DNA from: Marinobacter adhaerens HP15
GTDB lineage: Bacteria; Pseudomonadota; Gammaproteobacteria; Pseudomonadales; Oleiphilaceae
Direction: 5' to 3'
Length of the DNA stretch: 64,000 bases
Assembly: GCF_000166295.1 (NCBI RefSeq)
Contig: NC_017506.1
Coordinates: forward strand, 992,001-1,056,000
The position numbers and the translations under genes were made by a program. Positions 28,976-37,270 of this stretch are shown here, piece by piece. The notes under the pieces were generated by a model. The model saw only the letters and a program-made list of their open reading frames with translations, had not been told where the DNA came from and searched no databases. How positions within the stretch are numbered: position 1 is the first letter of the stretch; each line of letters opens with the position of its first letter.

Positions 28976-29062
28976 GCGGGGTGGCCGGTGAATTTTTCTT
29001 GGAAAAAGAACTCGCTTCGCTCAGACACCTTTTTCCGGCGAAAAATCCACCGGTCACCCCGC
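28976..29062 (+). repeat. Hairpin unit A
   Basis: The outer arms GCGGGGTGGCCGGTG and CACCGGTCACCCCGC differ by one base. Inner arms run through ATTTTTC and GGAAAAAG with their complements. The loop is the 19-base core at 29009-29027. Confidence 0.9.
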
Positions 29063-29148
29063 GCCGAGATACTCTCGAGATATCGCGATTTTCAAAATCT
29101 TGCTTTCTCTTTTTTGAAGAAGTGCATTCCTTAGTCCGAAGGACGGTG

Positions 29149-29225
29149 GTGGGGGTACCTTTTCTGGCGGGAAAAAATGTCTGAGCGAAGCGAGTTGTTT
29201 TTCCCAGAAGAAAAGGTACCCCCAC
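29149..29225 (-). repeat. Hairpin unit B
   Basis: The outer arms GTGGGGGTACC and GGTACCCCCAC are perfect complements. The arm sequence differs from unit A, yet pairing is kept. The core (29178-29196) is identical to that of A in the opposite orientation. Confidence 0.9.
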
Positions 29226-29356
29226 TTCCGGCCATCCCCCAAGGCAGAAGTCTCACCATCCCAGAAAGCCTGACTTGATATCAGTCATGCGACCAACTCG
29301 ATGATTTGCTAGCCTTCAATGCATTGAAATTCCCCGGCATTGGAGAAAGACCCCCC

Positions 29357-30694
29357 GTGCGAAAGCGCCACGAGTTTATTGAGGAATCCCGCAAACAGTG
29401 GAGTTCCGAGCCTGCGTTTGTGGCTTCGATGGCCGCAGCGGCTGTGGGGCTCGGGAACCTGTGGCGGTTTCCGTACATGGTGGGGGAGAACGGTGGTGGC
29501 GCTTTTGTGGTGGCTTATCTGCTGGCGCTGATTGTGGTGGTTTTGCCCATCATGATTCTGGAAGTGTCGGCGGGGCGTCTTTCCAAGGGTAGTACGGTTC
29601 AGACCTACCGGCAGGTGAACCGCTTCGGCGTGGTGTATGGCTGGTTTGTGGTGCTGATCACCGTTGCCATTACCAGCTATTACCTCGTGATCACCGGTTG
29701 GACCCTGGGTTATGCAGTGGATGCGGCAACAAACAACCTCCAGGTTTTTGATGACTTTACCGCGGGGTACAACTCGCTTTGGTATTTTTTCGCGGTCACT
29801 GTGGTGGGGGCGATCATCCTGGCCAAGGATGTAACAGCGATCGAGCTGTTGTCGAAGATCCTGATGCCGGTGTTGATCGTTGTGATGATCGGGCTGGTGA
29901 TTCTGGCCAGCCGCACATCCGGCTGGGAGCAGACCAAGGATTTCTTTTTCCAGGTGGACTGGAGTCGCCTCACGGACGGCAAGCTCTGGGCGTTTGCCTT
30001 CGGCCAGGCGTTCTATTCTCTGGCGATTGGCCAGGGTTACCTGGTGACCTATGGCAGCTTTATTCCCCGACAGACTCACGTGCCCCGGGCCTGTCTGATT
30101 GTTGCTGGCACGGAGACCAGTGTGGCGCTGCTGGCGGGCTGGATGATCTTTCCGTTTGTGTTCAGCCTGGGTATGGAGCCGACCGAGGGCAGTCAGCTGG
30201 CGTTTGTGACCATGCCGCGGGTGTTTGAGGATATGGCTGGCGGCTACTGGGTGGGTACGCTGTTTTTCAGCCTGTTTTTCATGGCGGCATTCAGTTCGAG
30301 CCTCGCCGGGCTGAAGGTGATGATTGCGGCGGTGGCGGAAGAGTTTCGGCTCAGCAATGGCAAGGCTGTGAGTCTTGTTACCCTAATGATGCTGGTGCTT
30401 GGAACGGCATCCGCACTGAGCTTCACGCCGCTGGAATGGAATATTGCCGGTGAGCCGGTGCTGGATGTGATCGACCGGGTGGCCGGGGGTAATGTGATTA
30501 TTTTCTCCGGGGTGTTGGGCGCCGCTTTGTTCTGCTGGTTTATTCCGCCCGAGAAAATCCGGACGGTGTTGGGTACCCAGAGCCGTTGGTGGGAGTGGCG
30601 GATCTACCTGATTGGCCGCTATCTGCCGCTGGTGATGCTGTTCTGGATTGTGGTGACCTACGCCCTGAACCAGGTGGGCATTACTCCGGCCTGA
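29357..30694 (+). CDS. Sodium-dependent neurotransmitter-symporter family transporter
   Basis: This 445-residue NSS (LeuT-fold) transporter has the characteristic first helix region AAAAVGLGNLWRFPYMVGEN, which binds sodium and substrate, and 11-12 helices, the short bacterial form. The GTG at 29357, about eight bases after GGAGAAAG, is preferred to an in-frame TTG at 29306. Likely substrates are amino acids or related amines. Its 3' end overlaps that of the sigma-54 activator gene by 14 bp on the opposite strand. Confidence 0.88.
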   Translation: MRKRHEFIEESRKQWSSEPAFVASMAAAAVGLGNLWRFPYMVGENGGGAFVVAYLLALIVVVLPIMILEVSAGRLSKGSTVQTYRQVNRFGVVYGWFVVLITVAITSYYLVITGWTLGYAVDAATNNLQVFDDFTAGYNSLWYFFAVTVVGAIILAKDVTAIELLSKILMPVLIVVMIGLVILASRTSGWEQTKDFFFQVDWSRLTDGKLWAFAFGQAFYSLAIGQGYLVTYGSFIPRQTHVPRACLIVAGTETSVALLAGWMIFPFVFSLGMEPTEGSQLAFVTMPRVFEDMAGGYWVGTLFFSLFFMAAFSSSLAGLKVMIAAVAEEFRLSNGKAVSLVTLMMLVLGTASALSFTPLEWNIAGEPVLDVIDRVAGGNVIIFSGVLGAALFCWFIPPEKIRTVLGTQSRWWEWRIYLIGRYLPLVMLFWIVVTYALNQVGITPA

Positions 30695-32597
30695 CCTGGA
30701 ATTCTCTCGGTTCGATCTTCAGCTTTTTCAGGCGCGAGGTCAGCGTGGTTGGTTTGATGCCAAGCATGGCGGCCGCGCCGTCGTCACCAAAGACCCGGCC
30801 ACTGCTCATGGTAAGGGCCCGGGTGAGGTTCTGTTTCTCCAGCTCCCGCAGCTCCTGTTCCGTCATCAAGTCACCGCTGTAATGTCTCGCCGGGGCCACT
30901 TCTGCCGGGGTGGTTCGTGCAGCGGATTCCGGCCCCGGCAGGTCCAGATCCAGCCGACCGTCTGAGGTGATTACCTGGCGCTCGATCACGTTCTCCAGCT
31001 CCCGCACATTGCCGGGCCAGTGGTAGGCTTTCAGAGTTTCAACGTCACGCTCTTTCAGGGCCAGCTGCGGTCTGTTGAACTTCTGGCAGGCCCGGTTCAG
31101 AAACTCCTGGGCGAGGATGGGAATATCCTCCAGGCGCCGGCGCAAAGGCACGGACTCGATGGGGAACACGTTCAGGCGAAAATAGAGATCTTCCCGGAAC
31201 GTTTTCTCCTGGACTTCCGATTTCAGGTCCCGGTTGGTGGCGGCAATCACACGAACATCCACCGCCCGGGTGTTGTTTTCGCCCACACGCTCGAATTGCT
31301 GATCCTGCAGCACCCGGAGCAGTTTGCCCTGAAGTTCCAGCGGGATTTCACCCACTTCGTCCAGGAAGAGCGTGCCGCCATCGGCCAGTTCAAACCGGCC
31401 CACGCGGTCGCTGACGGCACCGGTGAAGGCGCCCTTGATGTGGCCGAAGAACTCGCTCTCGAACAGATCCTTGGGGATGGCCGCACAGTTCACCCGAATT
31501 AGCGGGCGGTCTCTGCGGCTGCTGGACTGGTGGATGGCACGGGCGATCAGCTCCTTGCCTGTGCCGGATTCACCGGTGATCAGCACGTTGGCATCGGTGG
31601 GCGCCACCATGCCGATCCGTCGCACGATGGCTTTGATTGCCTCGCTCTGGCCAAAGATTTCGTGGAAATGATACTCGGCGCTGAGCTCCTCCTGTAAATA
31701 GGCATTCTCCATTTCCAGCCGGTGTTTGAGGGTCTCCACTTCCTCCAGCGCTTTCTGCAGCTCCTTCTGGGCCTCCTGCCGTGCCGATATGTCCCGGAAT
31801 ACCACCACTGCGCCTACCGGATGCCCGTTATCCAGAATCGGCGTGCTGGTGTATTCCACCGGGAAGCCGCTGCCATCCTTGCGCCAGAACCAGTCTTCGC
31901 CCACGCGCTTCACGCTGGCATCGCGGAAGGCGGCGTAGATCGGGCAGTCCTTGAGTGGGTAAAGGCTGCCATCGGCATGGGAGTGGTGCACCACGCGATG
32001 CAGAACCCGACCCATAAGCTCGTCAATTCGCCATCCCAGCATGCGCTCGGCGGCGGGGTTTGCGAAGGTGCCGCGCCCCTCGGCATCCACCCCGTAGATG
32101 CCTTCCCCGACAGCATGAAGAATCAGCTGGTTTTCCCGCTCCATGTCCTTGAACAGCTCTTCCACCCGCCGCCATTCAAGCAGGCCGCCCCGATGGTAGT
32201 GGTTGGCATCGTGGCGTTCCCGAAGGGTTCGCAGCTGCCGTCTGTCCCTCAGTAACAGCAGCACATTCTGGGTTTCCGCCTCGCCAACTCTGGATGAGGA
32301 GATCTCCAGTTCCACGGTATGGCCGTCCCGGTGCTGGAGAAAGAAGTCGCGGCTCCAGCCGTGGCTGCGAAAGAGGGTTTCCTCGGTGAAGGCAATCAGT
32401 TGGGGGCGCTGGTCGGTGAACAGGTGGGTGCATGGCGTTCCGACGAGGGATTGCCGGTCGGAGCCGATCATTCGGCCCATGGCGCTGTTGGCGGACAGAA
32501 TCAGGTCCCTGCCTGCATCTACCAGCAGGGCAGCCTCTGGCAGGTGGTCGATCCAGTTTCCGGTAAGTTCCGGGGCATTGATGGCTTCTGTAATCAT
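30681..32597 (-). CDS. Sigma-54-dependent activator with two PAS domains
   Basis: This 638-residue enhancer-binding protein has a PAS domain at about 10-120, a second PAS near 155-285 and a linker coiled coil. The AAA+ domain has Walker A GESGTGKE, the sigma-54 contact loop GAFTGA and Walker B LFLDEVGE; a Fis-type HTH lies at the C-terminus. There is no receiver domain, so the PAS domains should sense the signal. It diverges from the cyanate operon, which has a -24/-12 promoter, and is its evident regulator. Confidence 0.92.
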   Translation of the reverse strand: MITEAINAPELTGNWIDHLPEAALLVDAGRDLILSANSAMGRMIGSDRQSLVGTPCTHLFTDQRPQLIAFTEETLFRSHGWSRDFFLQHRDGHTVELEISSSRVGEAETQNVLLLLRDRRQLRTLRERHDANHYHRGGLLEWRRVEELFKDMERENQLILHAVGEGIYGVDAEGRGTFANPAAERMLGWRIDELMGRVLHRVVHHSHADGSLYPLKDCPIYAAFRDASVKRVGEDWFWRKDGSGFPVEYTSTPILDNGHPVGAVVVFRDISARQEAQKELQKALEEVETLKHRLEMENAYLQEELSAEYHFHEIFGQSEAIKAIVRRIGMVAPTDANVLITGESGTGKELIARAIHQSSSRRDRPLIRVNCAAIPKDLFESEFFGHIKGAFTGAVSDRVGRFELADGGTLFLDEVGEIPLELQGKLLRVLQDQQFERVGENNTRAVDVRVIAATNRDLKSEVQEKTFREDLYFRLNVFPIESVPLRRRLEDIPILAQEFLNRACQKFNRPQLALKERDVETLKAYHWPGNVRELENVIERQVITSDGRLDLDLPGPESAARTTPAEVAPARHYSGDLMTEQELRELEKQNLTRALTMSSGRVFGDDGAAAMLGIKPTTLTSRLKKLKIEPREFQVRPE

Positions 32598-32644
32598 GGC
32601 GATGTCCTGGGGTCAGTCCGGGAAAACAAAACAAACCCTGTGCC

Positions 32645-32702
32645 AACTACGAAAAATCGCAGTTAAGACTACGAGAAATCGTGTATTACGAAAGTTCGTA
32701 GT
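32645..32702. promoter_or_regulatory. Three tandem dyads, probable activator binding sites
   Basis: Site 1 (32645-32664) reads AACTACGA-4-TCGCAGTT, with one mismatch between arms. Site 2 (32668-32684) has ACTACGA-4-TCGTGT, a weaker dyad. Site 3 (32685-32702) reads ATTACGAA-2-TTCGTAGT, with one mismatch. The shared half-site is (A)CTACGA. They lie about 65-140 bp upstream of the -24/-12 promoter, the usual place for enhancer sites. Confidence 0.7.
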
Positions 32703-32767
32703 CGTTCCGTTTGCAGGTGTTTTAATTTTATTTAAATAAAAACAGTCAGTTAAAAAATAACCGGACT

Positions 32768-32782
32768 TGGCACAAACCGTGC
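32768..32782 (+). promoter_or_regulatory. Sigma-54 (-24/-12) promoter of the cyanate operon
   Basis: TGGCAC-N5-GTGC matches the consensus TGGCAC-N5-TTGC at all but one position, and the invariant GG and GC are exactly ten bases apart. An A+T-rich stretch (32716-32760) separates it from the dyads and could be an IHF-type bend. The start codon of the first gene is 127 bp downstream. The rest of this 312-bp gap shows nothing more. Confidence 0.85.
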
Positions 32783-32909
32783 GATAGCTCTCTCAGAACG
32801 CGGAGCCGACCCGACCATTTTCAGCCTCGGGCCCGAGCCGCACCTTTGTTGCACCGTGAGAGTGCAGAAATAACCCAAAACTTAGGTCCCAAACCCAGGA
32901 GAGTGCGCC

Positions 32910-34331
32910 ATGACTACGAAAAGCCTTGGAAACCCGTTCGACGGTGACAAGTCCCTGATTCATGCCAAGACCTGCGGCTGCCCCGAGTGCAAACCCGGCG
33001 ACAGCACCCCGTCGATTTCCCTCGATCTAAAGCCCTCTACCGGCCAGCAGGCAGTTGCTGACGAGCATCTGGATTCAGAAGCGATGATGGATCGCGCCAT
33101 CGAGGGCGCGGTGGTGCGCTCGGTGTTTGGTCACAACGAACACAGCCGGCGCGCCTTCATGAAAATGATGGGCGCGGGCACCGCGGCGGCGGTTCTGGGC
33201 AGCGTGTTCCCGATGGAGAAGGCCAAGGCCGCAGTGAAGGAGTCGCTGGGCAAGCTCGAGAAGACCAAGCTGAACGTTGGTTTTGTGCCGATCACCTGCG
33301 CCACGCCTATCATCATGGCCCACCCGATGGGCTTTTATGAGCGTTACGGCCTGGATGTGACCGTTACCAAGACCGCAGGTTGGGCGGTGGCCCGGGACAA
33401 GTCCCTGGCCGGCGAATACGACGCCTCACATATGCTTACTCCGATGCCCCTGGCCATGACCATGGGCGCGGGCTCCACACCGGAGCCGTTCATCATGCCG
33501 GCCGTTGAGAACATCAATGGCCAGGCCATCGTGCTGCACGTCGACCACAAGGACAAGCGCGACCCGAAACAGTGGAAAGGCTTCAAGTTTGGCGTGCCGT
33601 TCGAGTACTCCATGCACAACTTCCTGTTGCGTTACTACCTGGCCGAGAACGGTATCGACCCGGACAAAGATGTGCAGATCCGAGTGGTCCCGCCACCCGA
33701 GATGGTTGCCAACCTCCGCGCCGGTAACCTGGATGGCTACCTGTCACCGGATCCGTTCAACCAGCGTGCTGTTTGGGAGAAGGTGGGCTTCATCCACATG
33801 CTGACCAAGGACATCTGGGAAGGCCACCCTTGCTGCGCCTTTGCCTGCAGCAAGCAGTTCGCGACCCAGAACCCGAACACCTACGGCGCCCTGTTGCGCG
33901 CCATCATCGACGCGACGCAGTACTCCAACAATCCGGATAACCGTAAGGAAATCTCCGAAGCTATCGCACCGAAGAACTACCTGAACCAGCCGGTACCGGT
34001 GATTCAGCAGGTGCTGACCGGCTACTACGCCGATGGCCTTGGCGAGGTAAAAGACGTGCCGGACCGCATCGACTTCGACCCGTTCCCGTGGCACTCCATG
34101 GGCGTGTGGATCCTCACCCAGATGAAGCGCTGGGGTTATATCGAGGGTGATGTGGACTACAAAGGCATTGCCGAGCAGGTCTACCTGGCGAGCGAGACCG
34201 GCAAGATCATGGAAGAACTGGGTTACACCGCTCCGGACAAGACCTACAAGACCCACACCATCATGGGCAAGACGTTCGATTCTGATCGTGCCGAAGAATA
34301 CGCACGCAGCTTCGACATCGGGAGGGTGTAA
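32910..34331 (+). CDS. cynA: Nitrate/cyanate-type ABC binding protein with Tat signal and Cys-rich N-terminus
   Basis: This 473-residue binding protein is of the NrtA/CmpA/CynA family. A twin-arginine motif SRRAFMK (79-85) precedes a hydrophobic stretch with probable cleavage near AKA (about 107), so the folded protein is exported by Tat. Unusually, 78 residues come before the Tat motif and include TCGCPEC (Cys22, 24, 27), a metal-site-like cluster. The pairing with cynS suggests cyanate as ligand. A GGAGAG ribosome site precedes the ATG. Confidence 0.88.
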   Translation: MTTKSLGNPFDGDKSLIHAKTCGCPECKPGDSTPSISLDLKPSTGQQAVADEHLDSEAMMDRAIEGAVVRSVFGHNEHSRRAFMKMMGAGTAAAVLGSVFPMEKAKAAVKESLGKLEKTKLNVGFVPITCATPIIMAHPMGFYERYGLDVTVTKTAGWAVARDKSLAGEYDASHMLTPMPLAMTMGAGSTPEPFIMPAVENINGQAIVLHVDHKDKRDPKQWKGFKFGVPFEYSMHNFLLRYYLAENGIDPDKDVQIRVVPPPEMVANLRAGNLDGYLSPDPFNQRAVWEKVGFIHMLTKDIWEGHPCCAFACSKQFATQNPNTYGALLRAIIDATQYSNNPDNRKEISEAIAPKNYLNQPVPVIQQVLTGYYADGLGEVKDVPDRIDFDPFPWHSMGVWILTQMKRWGYIEGDVDYKGIAEQVYLASETGKIMEELGYTAPDKTYKTHTIMGKTFDSDRAEEYARSFDIGRV

Positions 34332-34333
34332 CC

Positions 34334-35161
34334 ATGGCTTCCCTGAACGTCCGGGCAGCACTGCTGTCGGTGTCGTTCCTGATTCTGGCCCTGGGGCTCT
34401 GGGAAATGGCAACCCAGCCCCCGGAGGCCCAGACAGGACTGACCGAATACGAAATGCTGATGGGTGGTGTGGAGCAGGAATCCCGCGTGCCGCCACCCTC
34501 GGCGGTGATCAAGCTGGCCTGGGCGGAGTTGTCCGATCCGTTCTATGACGCCGGCGCCAACGACAAGGGTATCGGCATCCAGCTGGCCTATTCGGTGTAC
34601 CGGGTACTGACCGGCTACTTGGCGGCCATGGCCATTGCGCTGCCCGTCGGGTTCCTGATCGGCATGTCGCCGCTGATGTACAAGGCTCTGAACCCGTACA
34701 TCCAGGTGTTGCGGCCGATTTCGCCGCTGGCCTGGATGCCCCTGGCCCTGTTCATCATCCAGGACTCGGATGCCTCGGCGATCTTCGTGATCTTTATCTG
34801 CTCGATCTGGCCAATGCTTCTGAACACCGCCTTTGGCGTGGCCAACGTTAGGCAGGACTGGGTCAACGTGGCCCGCACCCACGAACTCGGGCCCCTGCGC
34901 ACCGCTATTACCGTGATCCTGCCGGCCGCCGCACCCACGATCCTGACCGGTATGCGGATCTCGATCGGCATCGCCTGGCTGGTCATCGTGGCCGCAGAAA
35001 TGCTCGTGGGCGGTACCGGCATTGGCTATTACGTGTGGAACGAATGGAACAACCTGGATCTGGCCAGTGTGATCTTCTCCATCCTGATGATCGGGGTGGT
35101 GGGCATGCTGCTCGACCTGGCCCTGGGCAAGGCCCAGAAACTGGTGGAATACAAAGAATGA
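34334..35161 (+). CDS. cynB: ABC permease of the cyanate-type transporter
   Basis: This 275-residue SsuC/NrtB-type permease has six helices and a coupling loop around VNVARTHELGPLRTAITVILP. The last part reads IGIAWLVIVAAEMLVG, a family hallmark. It starts two bases after cynA and is preceded by GGGAGG inside the end of that gene. It partners the ATPase downstream. Confidence 0.88.
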   Translation: MASLNVRAALLSVSFLILALGLWEMATQPPEAQTGLTEYEMLMGGVEQESRVPPPSAVIKLAWAELSDPFYDAGANDKGIGIQLAYSVYRVLTGYLAAMAIALPVGFLIGMSPLMYKALNPYIQVLRPISPLAWMPLALFIIQDSDASAIFVIFICSIWPMLLNTAFGVANVRQDWVNVARTHELGPLRTAITVILPAAAPTILTGMRISIGIAWLVIVAAEMLVGGTGIGYYVWNEWNNLDLASVIFSILMIGVVGMLLDLALGKAQKLVEYKE

Positions 35162-35216
35162 GCGGTCCGGCACCGGTTTCCGGTGCCGGCCTCAACCCTC
35201 CGAACGGAGACCTGTT

Positions 35217-36125
35217 ATGAGTAAATCATTCCTGGAAGTTGATGGCCTGTCCAAAGTCTACCCGGACGGCCAGGGCGGTGAGCTCACCGTCTTCGAGGAT
35301 ATCCGCTTTGCCCTGGAGAAAGGTGAGTTTGTTTGCATCATCGGCCACTCCGGTTGCGGTAAATCCACCATCCTGAACGTGCTGGCAGGCCTGGACGAAG
35401 CCAGCGCCGGCAACGTGGTGATGAACGGCAAGGAAATCAAAGGCCCCGGCCTTGAGCGCGGCGTGGTGTTCCAGAACTACAGCCTGCTGCCCTGGAAAAC
35501 CACCCTGAACAACATCGTCTTCGCCGTACGTGCCCGTTGGCCCGAGTGGTCCAAGGAAAAGGTGAAAGAGCACAGCGAACGCTACCTGAAGATGGTCGGC
35601 CTGGACCACGCACTGAATCGCAAGCCGTCCCAGCTGTCCGGCGGTATGCGCCAGCGGGTAAGTATCGCCCGCGCCTTCGCCACCCAGCCGGAACTCCTGC
35701 TGTTGGATGAGCCGTTCGGTGCGCTGGATGCGCTCACCCGGGGCGTGATTCAGGACGAACTGGTGAAAATCTGGGAAGAAACCCGCCAGACCGTGTTCAT
35801 GATCACCCACGATGTCGACGAAGCGATTCTGCTGTCCGACCGCATTTTCCTGATGTCCAACGGCCCCAATGCACGAATCGCGGAAAGCGTGAAAGTGGAC
35901 ATTCCGCACCCGCGGGCCCGTGCCACCATCTTCCAGAACCCGGCCTATCACAAGACCCGGGACTACCTGGTGGACTTCCTGGTCAACCGCAGCGGCTCGG
36001 CCCTGCCGGAAAAAGACGGTACCCCGAAAATCGTGGAACCCGCCCAAGGCGTTGCCCAGTCAGGGCCGGCGTCTGACGAATCTGAAACCGAATCCGAAAC
36101 TGCCGCCCGTGCGGTGAATGCCTGA
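35217..36125 (+). CDS. cynD: ABC ATPase of the cyanate-type transporter
   Basis: This 302-residue ATPase has Walker [10 protein letters not shown], signature [15 protein letters not shown], Walker [13 protein letters not shown] and the switch histidine in ITHDVDEA. The final 40 residues are rich in Glu, Ser and Pro and lack a regulatory domain. This is the single-domain NrtD/SsuB form. It lies 55 bp after the permease and 27 bp before cynS. Confidence 0.9.
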   Translation: MSKSFLEVDGLSKVYPDGQGGELTVFEDIRFALEKGEFVCIIGHSGCGKSTILNVLAGLDEASAGNVVMNGKEIKGPGLERGVVFQNYSLLPWKTTLNNIVFAVRARWPEWSKEKVKEHSERYLKMVGLDHALNRKPSQLSGGMRQRVSIARAFATQPELLLLDEPFGALDALTRGVIQDELVKIWEETRQTVFMITHDVDEAILLSDRIFLMSNGPNARIAESVKVDIPHPRARATIFQNPAYHKTRDYLVDFLVNRSGSALPEKDGTPKIVEPAQGVAQSGPASDESETESETAARAVNA

Positions 36126-36152
36126 CGTCAAAACCGAAGAGAGGAAACAGCC

Positions 36153-36596
36153 ATGATGAACAAAGAACTGATGACCGCAAAAATCCTGGAAGCCAAAGTT
36201 TCCAAGGGTATGACCTGGGAATCCATCGCCGAAACCATCGGCATGTCTCCGGTATTCACCACCTCAGCAGCCCTGGGTATGAACAGCCTCACCGAAGACA
36301 AGGCCTTCGCCCTGTGCGAAATCCTCGGTCTTGATAAGCCGGTGGCAGAGGCCCTGCAGGTATGCCCCAAAAAAGCCTGGGACGGTGCCGTTCCGCAGGA
36401 TCCGCTGATCTACCGTTTGTACGAGGTGGTGGGCGTTTACGGCGATACCATGAAAGAACTGATCCATGAAAAATTCGGCGACGGCATCATGAGTGCCATC
36501 GATTTCACCATGGACATCGAGAAGGAAGAGAATCCGAAGGGCGACCGTGTTGTGGTTACCATGAACGGGAAGTTCCTGCCTTACAAAGCCTGGTAA
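36153..36596 (+). CDS. cynS: Cyanate hydratase (cyanase)
   Basis: This 147-residue enzyme converts cyanate and bicarbonate to ammonia and two CO2. The three catalytic residues of the E. coli enzyme (Arg96, Glu99, Ser122) correspond here to Arg88, Glu91 and Ser114, all intact and shifted by the same eight residues. The motif is YRLYEVVGVYG and then GDGIMSAIDF. Family members are decamers in the cytosol. It ends the operon and would let cyanate serve as nitrogen source or be detoxified. Confidence 0.97.
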   Translation: MMNKELMTAKILEAKVSKGMTWESIAETIGMSPVFTTSAALGMNSLTEDKAFALCEILGLDKPVAEALQVCPKKAWDGAVPQDPLIYRLYEVVGVYGDTMKELIHEKFGDGIMSAIDFTMDIEKEENPKGDRVVVTMNGKFLPYKAW

Positions 36597-36657
36597 TCAT
36601 TTCGCCAGAAACTTCGGAGGGCCCGCCTTTGTAGCCTGTTGGTTGAGGGGCGGGCCT

Positions 36658-36746
36658 GCGGGGTGGCAGGTGGAGTTTTTCTTGGAAAAAGCAACTCGCT
36701 GCGCTCAGACATCTTTTTCCGGCGAAAAATCCACCTACCACCCCGC
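36658..36746 (+). repeat. Hairpin unit C
   Basis: The outer arms GCGGGGTGGCAGGTGG and CCACCTACCACCCCGC differ by one base. The core AACTCGCTGCGCTCAGACA is at 36693-36711 and differs from units A and B by one base (G for T). Right after cynS, it could also act as a terminator. Confidence 0.9.
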
Positions 36747-36830
36747 GCCGACGTGCAACTCAGGTTCACCGGCTTAAAGACGTTGTGTTTTCTCTTTTCT
36801 GCAGAAATATCGTTGCTGCCCGTCGGTAGG

Positions 36831-36911
36831 GGGTGGGGGTATTTTTTCTGACAGGGAAAAGGTGTCTGAGCGCAGCGAGTTCTTTTCCCCGAAGAAAAAA
36901 TACCGCCACCC
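36831..36911 (-). repeat. Hairpin unit D
   Basis: The outer arms GGGTGGGGGTATTTTTTCT and AGAAAAAATACCGCCACCC pair with one mismatch. The core complement is at 36863-36881 and is identical to that of unit C. Confidence 0.9.
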
Positions 36912-36991
36912 GCGTACCTGCCCGCCAGACCGAAGGCTACAAAAAGACTCTGCCCGCCAAATCTCAGGCTGCACGGATCACAACTCCGAGC

Positions 36992-37270
36992 TTAGGCCGA
37001 ACGAGAACGAGCGACAGAACCAGCCGCGAGGGCAACCTCGGCAACGGTGTGAAGCTTCTCCAGTTGCGACTGCAACATGGCAATCGGCCGCGTACCCTCC
37101 AGCGTCAGCGCGATATTCAAATGCTCGCCGGCGGTTTCGACGGCCATGGTGGCAATCCGGAAGCCGCGGATGCGGACTACCTGGCAGAGCCGCTCCAGGG
37201 CGGCGGCTTCGTAGGTCATCCGGCAGTTGATGGTATAGCTGGGTGTCGAAGGTTGGCTCTGCGGGTTCAT
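36992..37270 (-). CDS. ilvM: Acetolactate synthase small subunit, IlvM type
   Basis: This 92-residue protein has a single ACT-like domain: TINCRMTYEAAALERLCQVV, GFRIATMAVE, and LNIALTLEGTRPIAMLQSQL. The size fits the short IlvM regulatory subunits (about 85-90 residues) rather than IlvH/IlvN. Its start overlaps the end of ilvG by four bases (ATGA), so the two are coupled. IlvM-type subunits stimulate the catalytic subunit and usually confer little valine feedback. Confidence 0.85.
   Translation of the reverse strand: MNPQSQPSTPSYTINCRMTYEAAALERLCQVVRIRGFRIATMAVETAGEHLNIALTLEGTRPIAMLQSQLEKLHTVAEVALAAGSVARSRSA

Larger units (their letters stand above)
28950..29225. repeat. Composite palindromic repeat, copy 1 (units A and B)
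   Basis: The 419 bp between the thiolase and the NSS transporter contain two hairpin units in inverted orientation with a 19-base core each, AACTCGCTTCGCTCAGACA on the plus strand (29009-29027) and its complement at 29178-29196, 151 bp apart. A short hairpin of AGCCTGCCC type (28953-28976) precedes unit A. The same arrangement recurs at 36631-36940. No gene is visible in this gap. Confidence 0.9.
36631..36940. repeat. Composite palindromic repeat, copy 2 (units C and D)
   Basis: The 395 bp between cynS and ilvM contain the same two-unit arrangement as at 28950-29225, in the same overall orientation: unit C on the plus strand and unit D inverted, with cores 151 bp apart. The ends themselves are inverted: GTAGCCT at 36631 and AGGCTAC at 36934. 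Read on opposite strands, the two halves align over about 80 bases. No gene is visible here. Confidence 0.9.

Noticed and set aside
28981..29225. Small open frames in the gap after the thiolase
   Set aside because: They fall wholly within the palindromic repeat units; the frames are a by-product of the repeated sequence.
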